Shown: in pieces, positions 8,101-15,795 of the stretch
Layout of the letters: every line of letters begins with the position of its first letter
Numbering within the stretch: position 1 is the stretch's first letter
DNA from: an uncultured Flavobacterium sp.
Lineage (GTDB): Bacteria > Bacteroidota > Bacteroidia > Flavobacteriales > Flavobacteriaceae
Length of the DNA stretch: 64,000 bases
Direction of reading: 5' to 3'
Assembly (NCBI GenBank): GCA_943912855.1
Contig: CALTVC010000002.1
Coordinates: forward strand, 1 to 64,000
The notes under the pieces: model-generated
Seen by the model: the letters and a program-made list of their open reading frames with translations, nothing else
Database searches by the model: none
Told to the model about the DNA's origin: nothing
Program-made: the position numbers and the translations under genes

Positions 8101-10199
8101 AAAATTTCTGTCTTAAGCCGGGTAAGTGACGTAGAAAAACCGTATTGGTTGGTGTTAACCGCAACGGTATAAACCCCGTCTTTATGAGGCACCGGCAAAG
8201 CATACTTAGAAATTTGATCTGGATTGTAAAAGCCATAACCATTTTCTTCATTTAGTATTTCTTTCTTTTGCTCAGGAAATAGCTGCTCTATAAACTTTAA
8301 CTCCTTTTCGGTAATTTTAGGGCGTGCAGCATAATCTTTGACCCAATTATTAACTGTTTTAGCCATACGCTGCTTTTTTTGTAGCTGCAACATCATGTCT
8401 AAAGCGCTCATGCGTTGCTCTGTATCACCGTTTTCTAAAATATTATTTATAAGGCTTTCAATCCTACCTTCTTTTTGTTCTAATATAATCGCAACCAGGC
8501 TCTTTTTCAAAGTAGTGCTCTTTCTTTTCAGCAGTTCAAAAAACTGGGCTGCCTCATCATCATTCAGGGTAACCTTACGCAGAGTGTTAAGAGCAGTAGC
8601 AACCATTGCCTCTCCTCTGTCTTTTAAAATACGCAGGGCAAAGCTGCGCTGAAAATCAGTAGGTATTTTATTGTCACCCGTTTTATTTGCCCGCATGTAG
8701 CCATACGTGTAAAAATCTCTAAGCAAATTTTGGGTAAGGGATGTGCGCAACTCAATAGATAAACCCTCAAAATGCGTCAAAATGCGTTCCAGCCTGCTAT
8801 TGTGTTCGCCTATAAGTTTAATGGCAGCAGCATAAAGCGTATCTTTTTCAAATTTGGCATTCAGCCATGAAAACACCTTGCCTTCAAATACTTTTTCCTT
8901 AATGCTAATGCTTTGGCTCAGGCCATACACAGTATCAAAAAAGTCAGGATAATCTTTGTTATCAATATAAAATTTAGATTTCAGGTTGGCTTCCAGCAGG
9001 GCATTCATCCGCGGAAGCGCAAAAGCAAGTACCTGCGGGTCACCATGCTGCAATGCCTTATAATACAAAGGCATTTCTATGTAAGGATCCTGCGTTTCGC
9101 CGGCAAATTTAATAGCGAGGCATTTTTTTTCAACAGGGCCTTTTTCCATCAGTTCATGAAGCCAGGGGACGGTTTTTTCAACATCAAAAACAGCCTGTAC
9201 CCAGAGAGCCATGTACACTTCGTTGTTGTTCTTACTACGTACTCCGGTGGCTATAAGCTGTATATCATTAAAATAGCCCGTAGCAAGGCCAAGGATATTT
9301 TTTACGGTAGCTTCCTTTTCAGCATCCCACCCCAAGCCAGTCCACACGTCTATGGCACGTACTACCGATGAAAAACGTGTAAGCTTGTGCTCTATAATTA
9401 CGTTTATCATGTACTGTAGTGCGTCAGTATCGGTTTCGTCTAGGGCTTCAAGAATGGTTTGTCGCAGGCCTTCCTGTCGCTGGGCGGCCAGCAACAGCTT
9501 TTCGACCAGCTGCCAGCACTCTTTTTTGGTACTGTTTAAAAGCGCTTTTATTATGTTTCGAGATACTTTGCCCTGAGAATCCCTACCAAAAATAATATCT
9601 TCAAACAGCTGGTAAACGGCTGTATCGCCAGCATCTATCGCTGCCGACCATACCATAAACTGTCCGCCTGCATTGGTTAAATCAGTATCATAGCAAATTT
9701 GTTCTTCAAAAGAAAGGTTGTAATAGGTACTTTCAGGATAAGCAAAGTGGCAAGGGCCTTCCATGAGCCCCCTCAAAAAATTTATTTGGTTAACCAACAG
9801 GTATTTATCATTATTAGGTGCCCTAAACGACCTCCTTACATCACCATGCTGGTACATTTTGTGTGGGAGCTTTTGCCAGGCCTGCTTTACATAAACTGCC
9901 TGTTCGGCGCCAAAGAAATACACCAGTAAGTCATAATAATTACTATCATCCCACATGTTGGGCTTAATCCATTTGGCAATTGCTGTAGCTTTTTCTGAAC
10001 CCAGATACACAAAAAAGCCGTTATATTTGCCTTTAAGGTTAGCAAGGGCCAAGCCAAACTCTGCCACGTCCTTTTTAAGCCTGTTTTTAAGCAATAGCCG
10101 AGATACAAGGTTGCTTTCAGAAATTTCTTTGAGCTCTTTCTTATATGTTTCAAGAGGCTTTTTAATTACTTTATTTTTGAGGATGTTTTCTACAGACAT
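5130..10199 (-). CDS. DUF4132 domain protein, 1689 aa
   Basis: A very large soluble protein with no signal peptide or membrane segment. The C-terminal part (about residues 1560-1685) carries the DUF4132 signature seen in E. coli YehI and MolR: YSVHLGSGVVH, LSILPVHSQHRGR, LFLPFADDDPKSAE and VLLLVKDDKIQDP. The middle (about 350-650) is rich in short amphipathic helices like HEAT-type repeats, for example EKGPVEKKCLAIKFAGE. The conserved part near 1260-1330 (ALAIKVALENLARNAGYPDP) also fits the family. The biochemical function of DUF4132 is not established. The gene lies 27 bases downstream of a small unknown gene on the same strand, probably as a two-gene operon. ATG 10199 gives a complete N-terminus. 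Confidence 0.85.
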   Translation of the reverse strand: MSVENILKNKVIKKPLETYKKELKEISESNLVSRLLLKNRLKKDVAEFGLALANLKGKYNGFFVYLGSEKATAIAKWIKPNMWDDSNYYDLLVYFFGAEQAVYVKQAWQKLPHKMYQHGDVRRSFRAPNNDKYLLVNQINFLRGLMEGPCHFAYPESTYYNLSFEEQICYDTDLTNAGGQFMVWSAAIDAGDTAVYQLFEDIIFGRDSQGKVSRNIIKALLNSTKKECWQLVEKLLLAAQRQEGLRQTILEALDETDTDALQYMINVIIEHKLTRFSSVVRAIDVWTGLGWDAEKEATVKNILGLATGYFNDIQLIATGVRSKNNNEVYMALWVQAVFDVEKTVPWLHELMEKGPVEKKCLAIKFAGETQDPYIEMPLYYKALQHGDPQVLAFALPRMNALLEANLKSKFYIDNKDYPDFFDTVYGLSQSISIKEKVFEGKVFSWLNAKFEKDTLYAAAIKLIGEHNSRLERILTHFEGLSIELRTSLTQNLLRDFYTYGYMRANKTGDNKIPTDFQRSFALRILKDRGEAMVATALNTLRKVTLNDDEAAQFFELLKRKSTTLKKSLVAIILEQKEGRIESLINNILENGDTEQRMSALDMMLQLQKKQRMAKTVNNWVKDYAARPKITEKELKFIEQLFPEQKKEILNEENGYGFYNPDQISKYALPVPHKDGVYTVAVNTNQYGFSTSLTRLKTEILRLKSLFEQNGHHEYQVENYDNSKETVLLGNVFRQLKRLPDTAGADENATNYPLHHVWEEWFKTSGLVEQDLFLLTLAGKCERKEWQSFLGKHVFYHEDFIPNPLKGTYSYYWNNPLIAILQSLQYRFPFKEKENFLIDACSALYAGMPGSIRNYEYKPGKNEYYYREGNDNGWQSQGACDVYLKAINLEGLTPEQSEKVWHLYRWRQFSGLKKSIPFSKPPIYIYCVAFRQNLITKGELYEGILERTRLSVLTGKSRHYGHYGSEKLTENFPVLVPMVSEITNTFLDIELKRGDSDTSVTHLVMGFERIYGINRFRELINGLGRQNLYKGYIYSWGTESLNRQKLFSYLLKRCYPLDTDTQEAFNQLMEKTKTSKERLIQAAIYAPQWQKLISSYLGWNGLDEGIWWLHAHTKTSTYSDVNAELESEAAKFSAIDLQDFKDGAVDRNWFVSAYKKLGKARWEMLYDSAKYVTDGNGHRRARLYADTITGDLKIKEVIAKVKDKRDQDYLRVYGLVPLSKTNPEKDVLNRYEYLQQFKKESREFGAMKQTSEALAIKVALENLARNAGYPDPVRLTWAMETRQVQNILSKETEITIEGTTIRLIVNLDGKAEVVAIKGDKELKTIPSNVKKDKGYTELVNYRKTMREQWTRSRKGLEESMVRGDAFLFSEVTNLFEHPVISKHLEKLVLITNDNRLGFYINGNLVTAQGEVIELNENQTFRIAHCYDLHQNKMWTDYQRYCFDNQLQQPFKQVFRELYMPTPDEMAEKSVSRRYAGHQVNPKQTLALLKSRGWKVDYEEGLQKVFHKEGYHVKLYSIANWFSPADVESPTLETIEFHSLKEYKNIAFNVVNPRIFSEVMRDIDLVVSVAHVGGVDPEASHSSIEMRAVLLRETLRLFKAGNVEIKQNHALITGKMANYSVHLGSGVVHQVPGRYLSILPVHSQHRGRLFLPFADDDPKSAEVMSKVLLLVKDDKIQDPTIMTQIDKSVGV

Positions 10200-10226
10200 A
10201 CAAATTTTGATTGGATAGTGGTTATA

Positions 10227-10661
10227 CTACCAGTAGCTGCCAGCTAAAAAAGTAAGGCGGATAAAGGTAAAAGGTTTATCTTGGTTTAAATCGAGTTGGG
10301 TATCCAGGCCTTCGAGCTCATCATCGCCATAAAATACAGCGTAAAGGCCATCTTCAAAAGCCTGAAGTGCAGTTTGAGTGACCTTTTCTAAATCGGGCTT
10401 TTGATGGTTGTAAACAGCGCCAAAGCCCACTTTGCCTGTATCGGTTAAAAGGGGCAGGTAATTTTCTTTTGGAAGGTGTATGGCATCATATTCATCAAAC
10501 TCAAATGATGAGGCATTGAACAAGCTTACCTGCTGTTTTACAACCAACTCTATGAGTGTGCGGGCAGTAATTACTGAATCCGAAGTATCGAGTTCTATTG
10601 TCTTTTCATTAAGTGAAGCGTGTTTTTTACCCAACTGCTTTACTGATATGAGGATATTCAT
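10227..10661 (-). CDS. Small unknown protein upstream of the DUF4132 gene
   Basis: The family of this 144-aa cytoplasmic protein is not recognised. The first 50 residues (MNILISVKQLGKK, TIELDTSDSVITARTLIELVV) have a strand-strand-helix pattern resembling a ubiquitin-like beta-grasp fold. The C-terminal half is acidic (GDDELEGLDTQLDLNQ) and ends with FIRLTFLAGSYW. It sits 27 bases upstream of the DUF4132 gene, which suggests co-expression and perhaps physical partnership. That and the beta-grasp idea are inference. Confidence 0.75.
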   Translation of the reverse strand: MNILISVKQLGKKHASLNEKTIELDTSDSVITARTLIELVVKQQVSLFNASSFEFDEYDAIHLPKENYLPLLTDTGKVGFGAVYNHQKPDLEKVTQTALQAFEDGLYAVFYGDDELEGLDTQLDLNQDKPFTFIRLTFLAGSYW

Positions 10662-11008
10662 TTTAGGCTGGTAAATTTATTTCCAAAGTAAGCATTTTAG
10701 CGAACCCGTAGAAAACTTTTCTTAAAAAACTTTGGAAACTAATTTATGTAGAGTTAGTATAGTAATTCATTTGACGCCTATCTATTTGTAGTAAATTAAA
10801 AATTCGTTATTAAAACATACAATTAATTATTTGTAATAAATAATTCTCGCACCAGTGGTGCAAGAATTAAAACGAGAAGTTCCCTTCTCTTATACTTCTT
10901 AACACACCATAAAATCATCTTAAATTCTAAAAGTCATCACGCCGAAAGCCGCGCCAATATTGACAAATCTTCTATAAAGGTATTCGAAAATTGTCCGGGT
11001 AAGTCCAC

Positions 11009-11044
11009 AAAAGGGAGATGATTGAAAAATCATCCCCCTTTTTT
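11009..11044 (+). terminator. Orphan rho-independent terminator
   Basis: The stem AAAGGGAGATGATT / AATCATCCCCCTTT has one A-C mismatch and a short loop, followed by T6 on the + strand. No rightward gene lies upstream, so it may end a small RNA. Read leftward it is followed by only four T. Confidence 0.6.
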
Positions 11045-11302
11045 AATACATCAAACGCCCCTTTTATTTCATTTCCAAATAATTATATGTAGCTAAATTC
11101 ATCATTCTTAGGTGCTCGACAGATGACATATAATTTCTGAAGCAACATAGTTTTATCCCTTGCTTGACATTATATAATTAGTTCTTTTCCTGTTGTTTTG
11201 TACAATAATATAAGGATTACAAATTGACCAATCCTAAAATAGCGATACCGGATTAATTAACAACAGAAAAAAGACAATTATCAAATAATCAAAAACATAT
11301 AA

Positions 11303-11336
11303 TCTTTAAATGTTTTCGGTTAGAAACATTTAAAGA
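11303..11336 (-). terminator. Terminator of the PUL operon
   Basis: A perfect 13-bp stem (TCTTTAAATGTTT / AAACATTTAAAGA) with an 8-nt loop starts 3 bases after the stop codon of the hexuronate transporter gene. Leftward it is followed by a T-rich stretch. It marks the 3' end of the long leftward operon. Confidence 0.75.
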
Positions 11337-11339
11337 AAT

Positions 11340-12710
11340 CTATAGTGGTTTATAAACGGGTACCAGTAACTTCATTATACTCCATGCTGAGAGATAGGCT
11401 ACGGCACAAAAACCAAAAACTATGCTATAGCCTGTTTCTATATGCCCTAGTTTAGCATAATGGTCAAACAATGCGCCACTGGTTTTAGACAATATTACCC
11501 CACCTATTCCTCCCATCATACCGCCAATGCCTACAACAGAACCCAGTGCCGATTTAGGAAACATATCACTCACTGTAGTTAGTAAGTTGGCACTCCAGGC
11601 CTGGTGTGCGGCAGCGCCAATGCCAATAAGAAGTATGGGTATCCACAAAGTTATTTGCCCGAATGGTTGCGCACCTAAAATAACTAACGGAAATACCGCT
11701 ATTACAAACATTGCCCTCATACGTGCGGTATAAGCAGGATACCCTTTTTTGATGAAATACATAGGAAACCAGCCCCCCGTAATGCTCCCCACCATACTAA
11801 GCGTGTATACGGCACAAAGTGGCAACATCACAGCTTCACCCGTTACATTATATTGCACTTTTAAATACGCCGGAAGCCAAAACAGGAAAAACCAAAATAC
11901 ACCATCGGTAAGCATTTTACCTGTTGCAAATGCCCAGGTTTGACGATAAGTAAGCAATGTAAGCCAATTCAATTTTGTTTTTTCATTGGCTGCATTGTCG
12001 TTATCTAATGTGTCAACGTCGCTATTAATGTAAGCAAGTTCAGTAACCGAAAGCCTTTTTTGTCGTTCAGGTTTTTCATAGAATAATAGCCATAACAGCA
12101 ACCACATAAAACCAATGATACCTACAATTATAAAAGCTGCTTCCCACCCCAAGTGTGCATAAATCCATGGTATGGTAAGCGGTGCCAGAACCGCCCCAAT
12201 ATTAGCTCCCGAATTAAAAATGCCTGTAGCCAGTGAACGTTCCTTTTTAGGAAAATATTCGGCAACAGCCTTAATAGCCGCCGGAAAGTTTCCTGCTTCA
12301 CCAAAGGCAAGCAGGCCCCTGCTTACAATAAACCCCGTAACGGATACCGAAAAAGCTGAAATACCTAACACACCCAAAGTTGTGGTAATCCCTTGCCCCA
12401 TGGGCACTGCAAGCGCATGTATCATGGCAGCGACAGACCATATTATTATAGACCATGCATACCCCCATTTGGTTCCCAGCCAGTCTACAAGTCGGCCTGC
12501 AAAAAGCATACTCAGCGCATAGGCGAACTGAAAAACCGCTGTAATGTTAGCATAATCAGTATTGGTCCACCCGAAAATGTCTTCAAGATAGGGCTGTAAA
12601 AGGCTAAGTACCTGCCTGTCAAGATAATTTATAGTAGTAGCTACAAAAAGTAAGGCACAAATTGTCCAGCGGTATTTTCCTATAGGAGAACTGAGTTTCT
12701 GTTCAGTCAT
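11340..12710 (-). CDS. MFS hexuronate transporter (ExuT/ACS type)
   Basis: A 456-aa inner-membrane protein with about 12 hydrophobic segments. The N-terminal part reads like anion:cation symporters of the hexuronate group: TTINYLDRQVLSLLQPYL in helix 1, GRLVDWLGTKWGY in the loop after helix 2, and GLLAFGEAGNFPAAIKAVAE, the latter strongly ExuT-like. The probable substrate is glucuronate/galacturonate or a related uronate released by the PUL. It is the last gene of the operon, 47 bases after kduD, which fits import of monomeric acid for cytoplasmic breakdown. Exact substrate specificity cannot be read from sequence. Confidence 0.88.
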   Translation of the reverse strand: MTEQKLSSPIGKYRWTICALLFVATTINYLDRQVLSLLQPYLEDIFGWTNTDYANITAVFQFAYALSMLFAGRLVDWLGTKWGYAWSIIIWSVAAMIHALAVPMGQGITTTLGVLGISAFSVSVTGFIVSRGLLAFGEAGNFPAAIKAVAEYFPKKERSLATGIFNSGANIGAVLAPLTIPWIYAHLGWEAAFIIVGIIGFMWLLLWLLFYEKPERQKRLSVTELAYINSDVDTLDNDNAANEKTKLNWLTLLTYRQTWAFATGKMLTDGVFWFFLFWLPAYLKVQYNVTGEAVMLPLCAVYTLSMVGSITGGWFPMYFIKKGYPAYTARMRAMFVIAVFPLVILGAQPFGQITLWIPILLIGIGAAAHQAWSANLLTTVSDMFPKSALGSVVGIGGMMGGIGGVILSKTSGALFDHYAKLGHIETGYSIVFGFCAVAYLSAWSIMKLLVPVYKPL

Positions 12711-12757
12711 AAAACAGTATTTTATGGTTTTGTAATCACGTAAGGTTGTGATATGGT

Positions 12758-13540
12758 TTATTCATTTGAAGGCTTACCTATGGTAGCCAGAATCCCGCCA
12801 TCTACATAAATGATTTGCCCGTTTACAAAATCACTTGCTTTAGACGAAAGGAATACGGCTGCCCCGGCAAGGTCTTCAGGGTTCCCCCAACGCCCTGCGG
12901 GTGTACGGCTAATGATAAAATCATTAAACGGATGCCCGTCTACACGTATGGGTTCTGTTTGCGACGTGGCAAAATATCCGGGACCTATGCCATTTACCTG
13001 AACGTTGTGTTTGCCCCACTCTGTAGCAAGGTTTTTGGTAAGCATTTTAAGCCCTCCTTTTGCAGCGGCATAAGCACTAACATTATCACGCCCCAGTTCA
13101 CTCATCATAGAGCAGATGTTTATTATTTTACCCGACTGCCTCGCTACCATGCCTTTTCCCACAAGTTTGCTCATAATAAATACGCCCACCAGGTCTACAT
13201 CTATTACCTTTCGGAAATCTTCGACTTCCATATCAAGCGCCATAACACGTTTAATGATTCCTGCATTGTTTACAAGTATATCTATACTACCGTGTTTGGC
13301 TTCAATCTCTGTTACATTCTCTGTGGCGGCTTTTTCGTCGGTAACATCAAAAACGTAACCATCTGCTTTGTATCCTTTGCTTCTGTAATGTTCCAGCGCC
13401 GGGGTTAGGTTACTTATATCATTGCTGGTTATAATCAGTTCTGCACCAGCATTGGCAAGCCCTTCGGCCATAGCCATTCCTAATCCATGCGTGGCACCTG
13501 TAATCATTGCTTTTTTTCCTGTAAGGTCAAATAGGCTCAT
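12758..13540 (-). CDS. kduD: 2-dehydro-3-deoxy-D-gluconate 5-dehydrogenase KduD
   Basis: A 260-aa classical short-chain dehydrogenase. The cofactor motif TGATHGLGMA is at residues 14-23, NNAG lies near residue 90, and the catalytic Ser and YxxxK follow (NICSMMSELG, SAYAAAKGG). The C-terminus GQIIYVDGG is typical of KduD-like SDRs. It would convert 2,5-diketo-3-deoxygluconate to 2-keto-3-deoxygluconate with NAD(P)H in the cytoplasm. It follows kduI by 32 bases, and this pairing is what raises the call above a generic SDR. The next pathway enzymes, KdgK and KdgA, are not in the window. Confidence 0.9.
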   Translation of the reverse strand: MSLFDLTGKKAMITGATHGLGMAMAEGLANAGAELIITSNDISNLTPALEHYRSKGYKADGYVFDVTDEKAATENVTEIEAKHGSIDILVNNAGIIKRVMALDMEVEDFRKVIDVDLVGVFIMSKLVGKGMVARQSGKIINICSMMSELGRDNVSAYAAAKGGLKMLTKNLATEWGKHNVQVNGIGPGYFATSQTEPIRVDGHPFNDFIISRTPAGRWGNPEDLAGAAVFLSSKASDFVNGQIIYVDGGILATIGKPSNE

Positions 13541-13572
13541 ATATCTTTTATTGAAGTTTTTATTAAATAGGT

Positions 13573-14409
13573 TTACTTTAAAGCATTGGGTGCTACGGTA
13601 TCCATATCGCCATAGTCCAGGTTTTCACCCGCCATTCCCCATACAAAAGAATAGTTACTTGTGCCACAACCCGAATGTATGCTCCATTCCGGGGAAATCA
13701 CAGCCTGAAGGTTTTGCATAAAAATGTGTCGGGTTTCGTTTGGCTGTCCCATAAAGTGGCATACGGCCTGCCCCTCCGGCACATCAAAATAGCAGTAAGC
13801 CTCCATACGCCTGTTATGAGTATGTGCCGGCATAGTGTTCCATACACTGCCCTCATGCAGTTCGGTGAGCCCCATTTGTAACTGACATGTAGGCACTACA
13901 CTGTTTACAATGAGTTTGTTTATGGTGCGTCGGTTAGATGTTTTGCTATCGCCTAATTCTACTATCTCGGCATTTTCTTTGGTTACTTTAACTGTTGGGT
14001 AGGCATGGTGCGCAGGAGCCGAATTGATATAAAAAATTGGCTGCCCTTCACCCGACTTTTCAAAGATTACTTCCTTAGCTCCCTGACCTACATACAGGGC
14101 TTCTTTTTTGTTCAGTTCGTAAGCGGTTCCGTCTACTTTTACGGTTCCGGTTTCACCAAGGTTTATGATACCAAGTTCTCTGCGCTCCAAAAAATAAGAT
14201 GACTTAAACTCATCTAAAGCTTCAAGTAAAAGAGATGTGTTTACAGGAACCGCTCCACCCACCACATACCTGTCGTACATAGTGTATATAAGTGTTATTT
14301 TTCCTTCCTGAAAAATGGTATCCGCTAAAAAATGTTCCCGGAGTTTTGTAGTATCATAGTGTTTTACATCATCCGGATGATGCGCGTATCGTAATTCGGT
14401 TTGTGTCAT
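13573..14409 (-). CDS. kduI: 5-keto-4-deoxyuronate isomerase KduI
   Basis: At 278 aa this matches the usual KduI length. It starts MTQTELRYAHHPDDVKHYDT, typical of the family, and has the zinc-binding cupin residues: MPAHTHNRRMEAYCYF supplies two His and one Glu, and EWSIHSGCG the fourth ligand. It isomerises the linear form of unsaturated uronate (DKI) to 2,5-diketo-3-deoxygluconate, the step before KduD. It sits between the sugar transporter and kduD in the operon. The presence of kduI is the strongest sign that lyase-generated unsaturated uronates are the end product of this PUL. Confidence 0.95.
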   Translation of the reverse strand: MTQTELRYAHHPDDVKHYDTTKLREHFLADTIFQEGKITLIYTMYDRYVVGGAVPVNTSLLLEALDEFKSSYFLERRELGIINLGETGTVKVDGTAYELNKKEALYVGQGAKEVIFEKSGEGQPIFYINSAPAHHAYPTVKVTKENAEIVELGDSKTSNRRTINKLIVNSVVPTCQLQMGLTELHEGSVWNTMPAHTHNRRMEAYCYFDVPEGQAVCHFMGQPNETRHIFMQNLQAVISPEWSIHSGCGTSNYSFVWGMAGENLDYGDMDTVAPNALK

Positions 14410-14421
14410 TATTGGGTACTA

Positions 14422-15753
14422 TTATTCGTTTGAAGTAAGTTCTTTTTCCAGCTCCTCAAGTGATTTACCTTTGGTTTCGGGCATCATCTTAAATACAAAA
14501 AGCAGTTGCAATACCATTAAGAAACCAAATAGCCCGAACACCTGCCACGGTTCAAATGCATTAATGAGGATAGCGCCAAAAAGCGTTACCAGCGCAGCGA
14601 ATACCCAGTGTACGCTGCTACCGAATGCCTGGCCCGCTGCACGAACTTTGTTCGGGAAGATTTCTGAGATGAAAACCCATATTACAGCTCCCTGCCCTAT
14701 GGCGTGCGAGGCTATGAACAGCAATATGAATGTAAGGTTAAAGGCAGCCGAAGCACCTGAATAGAAACCGTAAGCTACCATAAACAGGCTAATGATATAA
14801 CCATAAGAACCCCAATACATTAATTGTTTACGTCCTGCCCTGTCTATAAGGTACATCCCTAAAAATGTAAACAGCAGGTTTACAATACCTATGGCTATAG
14901 AACTCAGTAAAGACTCTGATGAGGCAAAACCGGCTTTTTCAAGAATTTCCGGGGCATAATACAATATGAAATTGATGCCTGAAAGCTGGTTAAATGTAGC
15001 TATCAGAAAAGCCAGTATAAGTGGGAATTTGTATCTTTTAGAGAAAAGTCCGTCGGTATTCTGCACGTTAGCAAGGAAATCGGTTTTAATATCTGCTAAT
15101 GTTGCCAGTGCTTCGTGTTCAGCTTCGGTTTTTTTGAGTACCTCAAGTGCCTTTTGTTCGTCTTTCTTATGGCTGAATAGCCAGCGCGGACTCTCAGGAA
15201 CACCAAACATTAATATGATGTATGCCACTGATGGTACAGCGACAGCTCCCATCATATAACGCCAGTCATCGGCACCGCCAACACCTTTAAGCAAGAAGTT
15301 AGACAGGTAAGCAACCACTATACCGAAGACGATATTAAACTGATACAATGTACCCAGTGTACCCCTGTTCTTTGGCGATGATATTTCTGATATGTACGTA
15401 GGTGCCGCTATAGACGATATACCTACTCCTAGCCCACCTACAAACCTGAAGAACGAAAATGTATACGGTTCTGGCGCAAAAGCACATCCTATAGCTGAGA
15501 TCAGATAAAGGAAGCCTATAGCTATAAGGGTATTTTTCCTGCCAAATTTATCTGTAGGATAACCTGCTACCAGTGCTCCTGCTACGGTGCCCCATAGTGC
15601 CATAGACATTATAAACGTACCGTGAAACCATTCTGAAGTATGCCATAATTGCTTAATAGGCAGGTTAGCGCCGGAAATCACCACAGTATCAAAACCGAAT
15701 AAAAATCCGGCAATTGCTACTACTATCGAATAATATAATAATTTGCTTTTCAT
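14422..15753 (-). CDS. MFS sugar porter family transporter
   Basis: A 443-aa inner-membrane protein of the sugar porter (XylE/GLUT) family. Visible signatures are GFLFGFDTVVISG in helix 1, DKFGRK after helix 2, PESPRWLF before the central loop, DRAGRK in the second half and MPETKGKSLEELE at the C-terminus. All 12 helices appear present. In this operon it probably imports a neutral or uronic monosaccharide from the PUL, for example L-arabinose or the unsaturated uronate. It lies 12 bases upstream of kduI. Substrate is not determined. Confidence 0.9.
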   Translation of the reverse strand: MKSKLLYYSIVVAIAGFLFGFDTVVISGANLPIKQLWHTSEWFHGTFIMSMALWGTVAGALVAGYPTDKFGRKNTLIAIGFLYLISAIGCAFAPEPYTFSFFRFVGGLGVGISSIAAPTYISEISSPKNRGTLGTLYQFNIVFGIVVAYLSNFLLKGVGGADDWRYMMGAVAVPSVAYIILMFGVPESPRWLFSHKKDEQKALEVLKKTEAEHEALATLADIKTDFLANVQNTDGLFSKRYKFPLILAFLIATFNQLSGINFILYYAPEILEKAGFASSESLLSSIAIGIVNLLFTFLGMYLIDRAGRKQLMYWGSYGYIISLFMVAYGFYSGASAAFNLTFILLFIASHAIGQGAVIWVFISEIFPNKVRAAGQAFGSSVHWVFAALVTLFGAILINAFEPWQVFGLFGFLMVLQLLFVFKMMPETKGKSLEELEKELTSNE

Positions 15754-15795
15754 TGGTTAAAGCCCTCCCGGGAATTGTTTTTTGCTTACTAAATT

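Larger units (their letters stand above)
10662..11339. other. Intergenic region with several hairpins, no protein gene
   Basis: These 678 AT-rich bases lie between two leftward genes. They contain two adjacent hairpins (10842-10868, arms AATTCTCGCACC / GGTGCAAGAATT with one mismatch; 10874-10889, GAGAAG-TTCC-CTTCTC), an orphan rightward terminator at 11009-11044 and the terminator of the PUL at 11303-11336. The promoter for the 10661 gene must be here, but no clear TAnnTTTG element is visible. Confidence 0.5.

Noticed and set aside
12815..13408. 197-codon open frame on the + strand
   Set aside because: It lies fully antisense to kduD, which has all SDR motifs.
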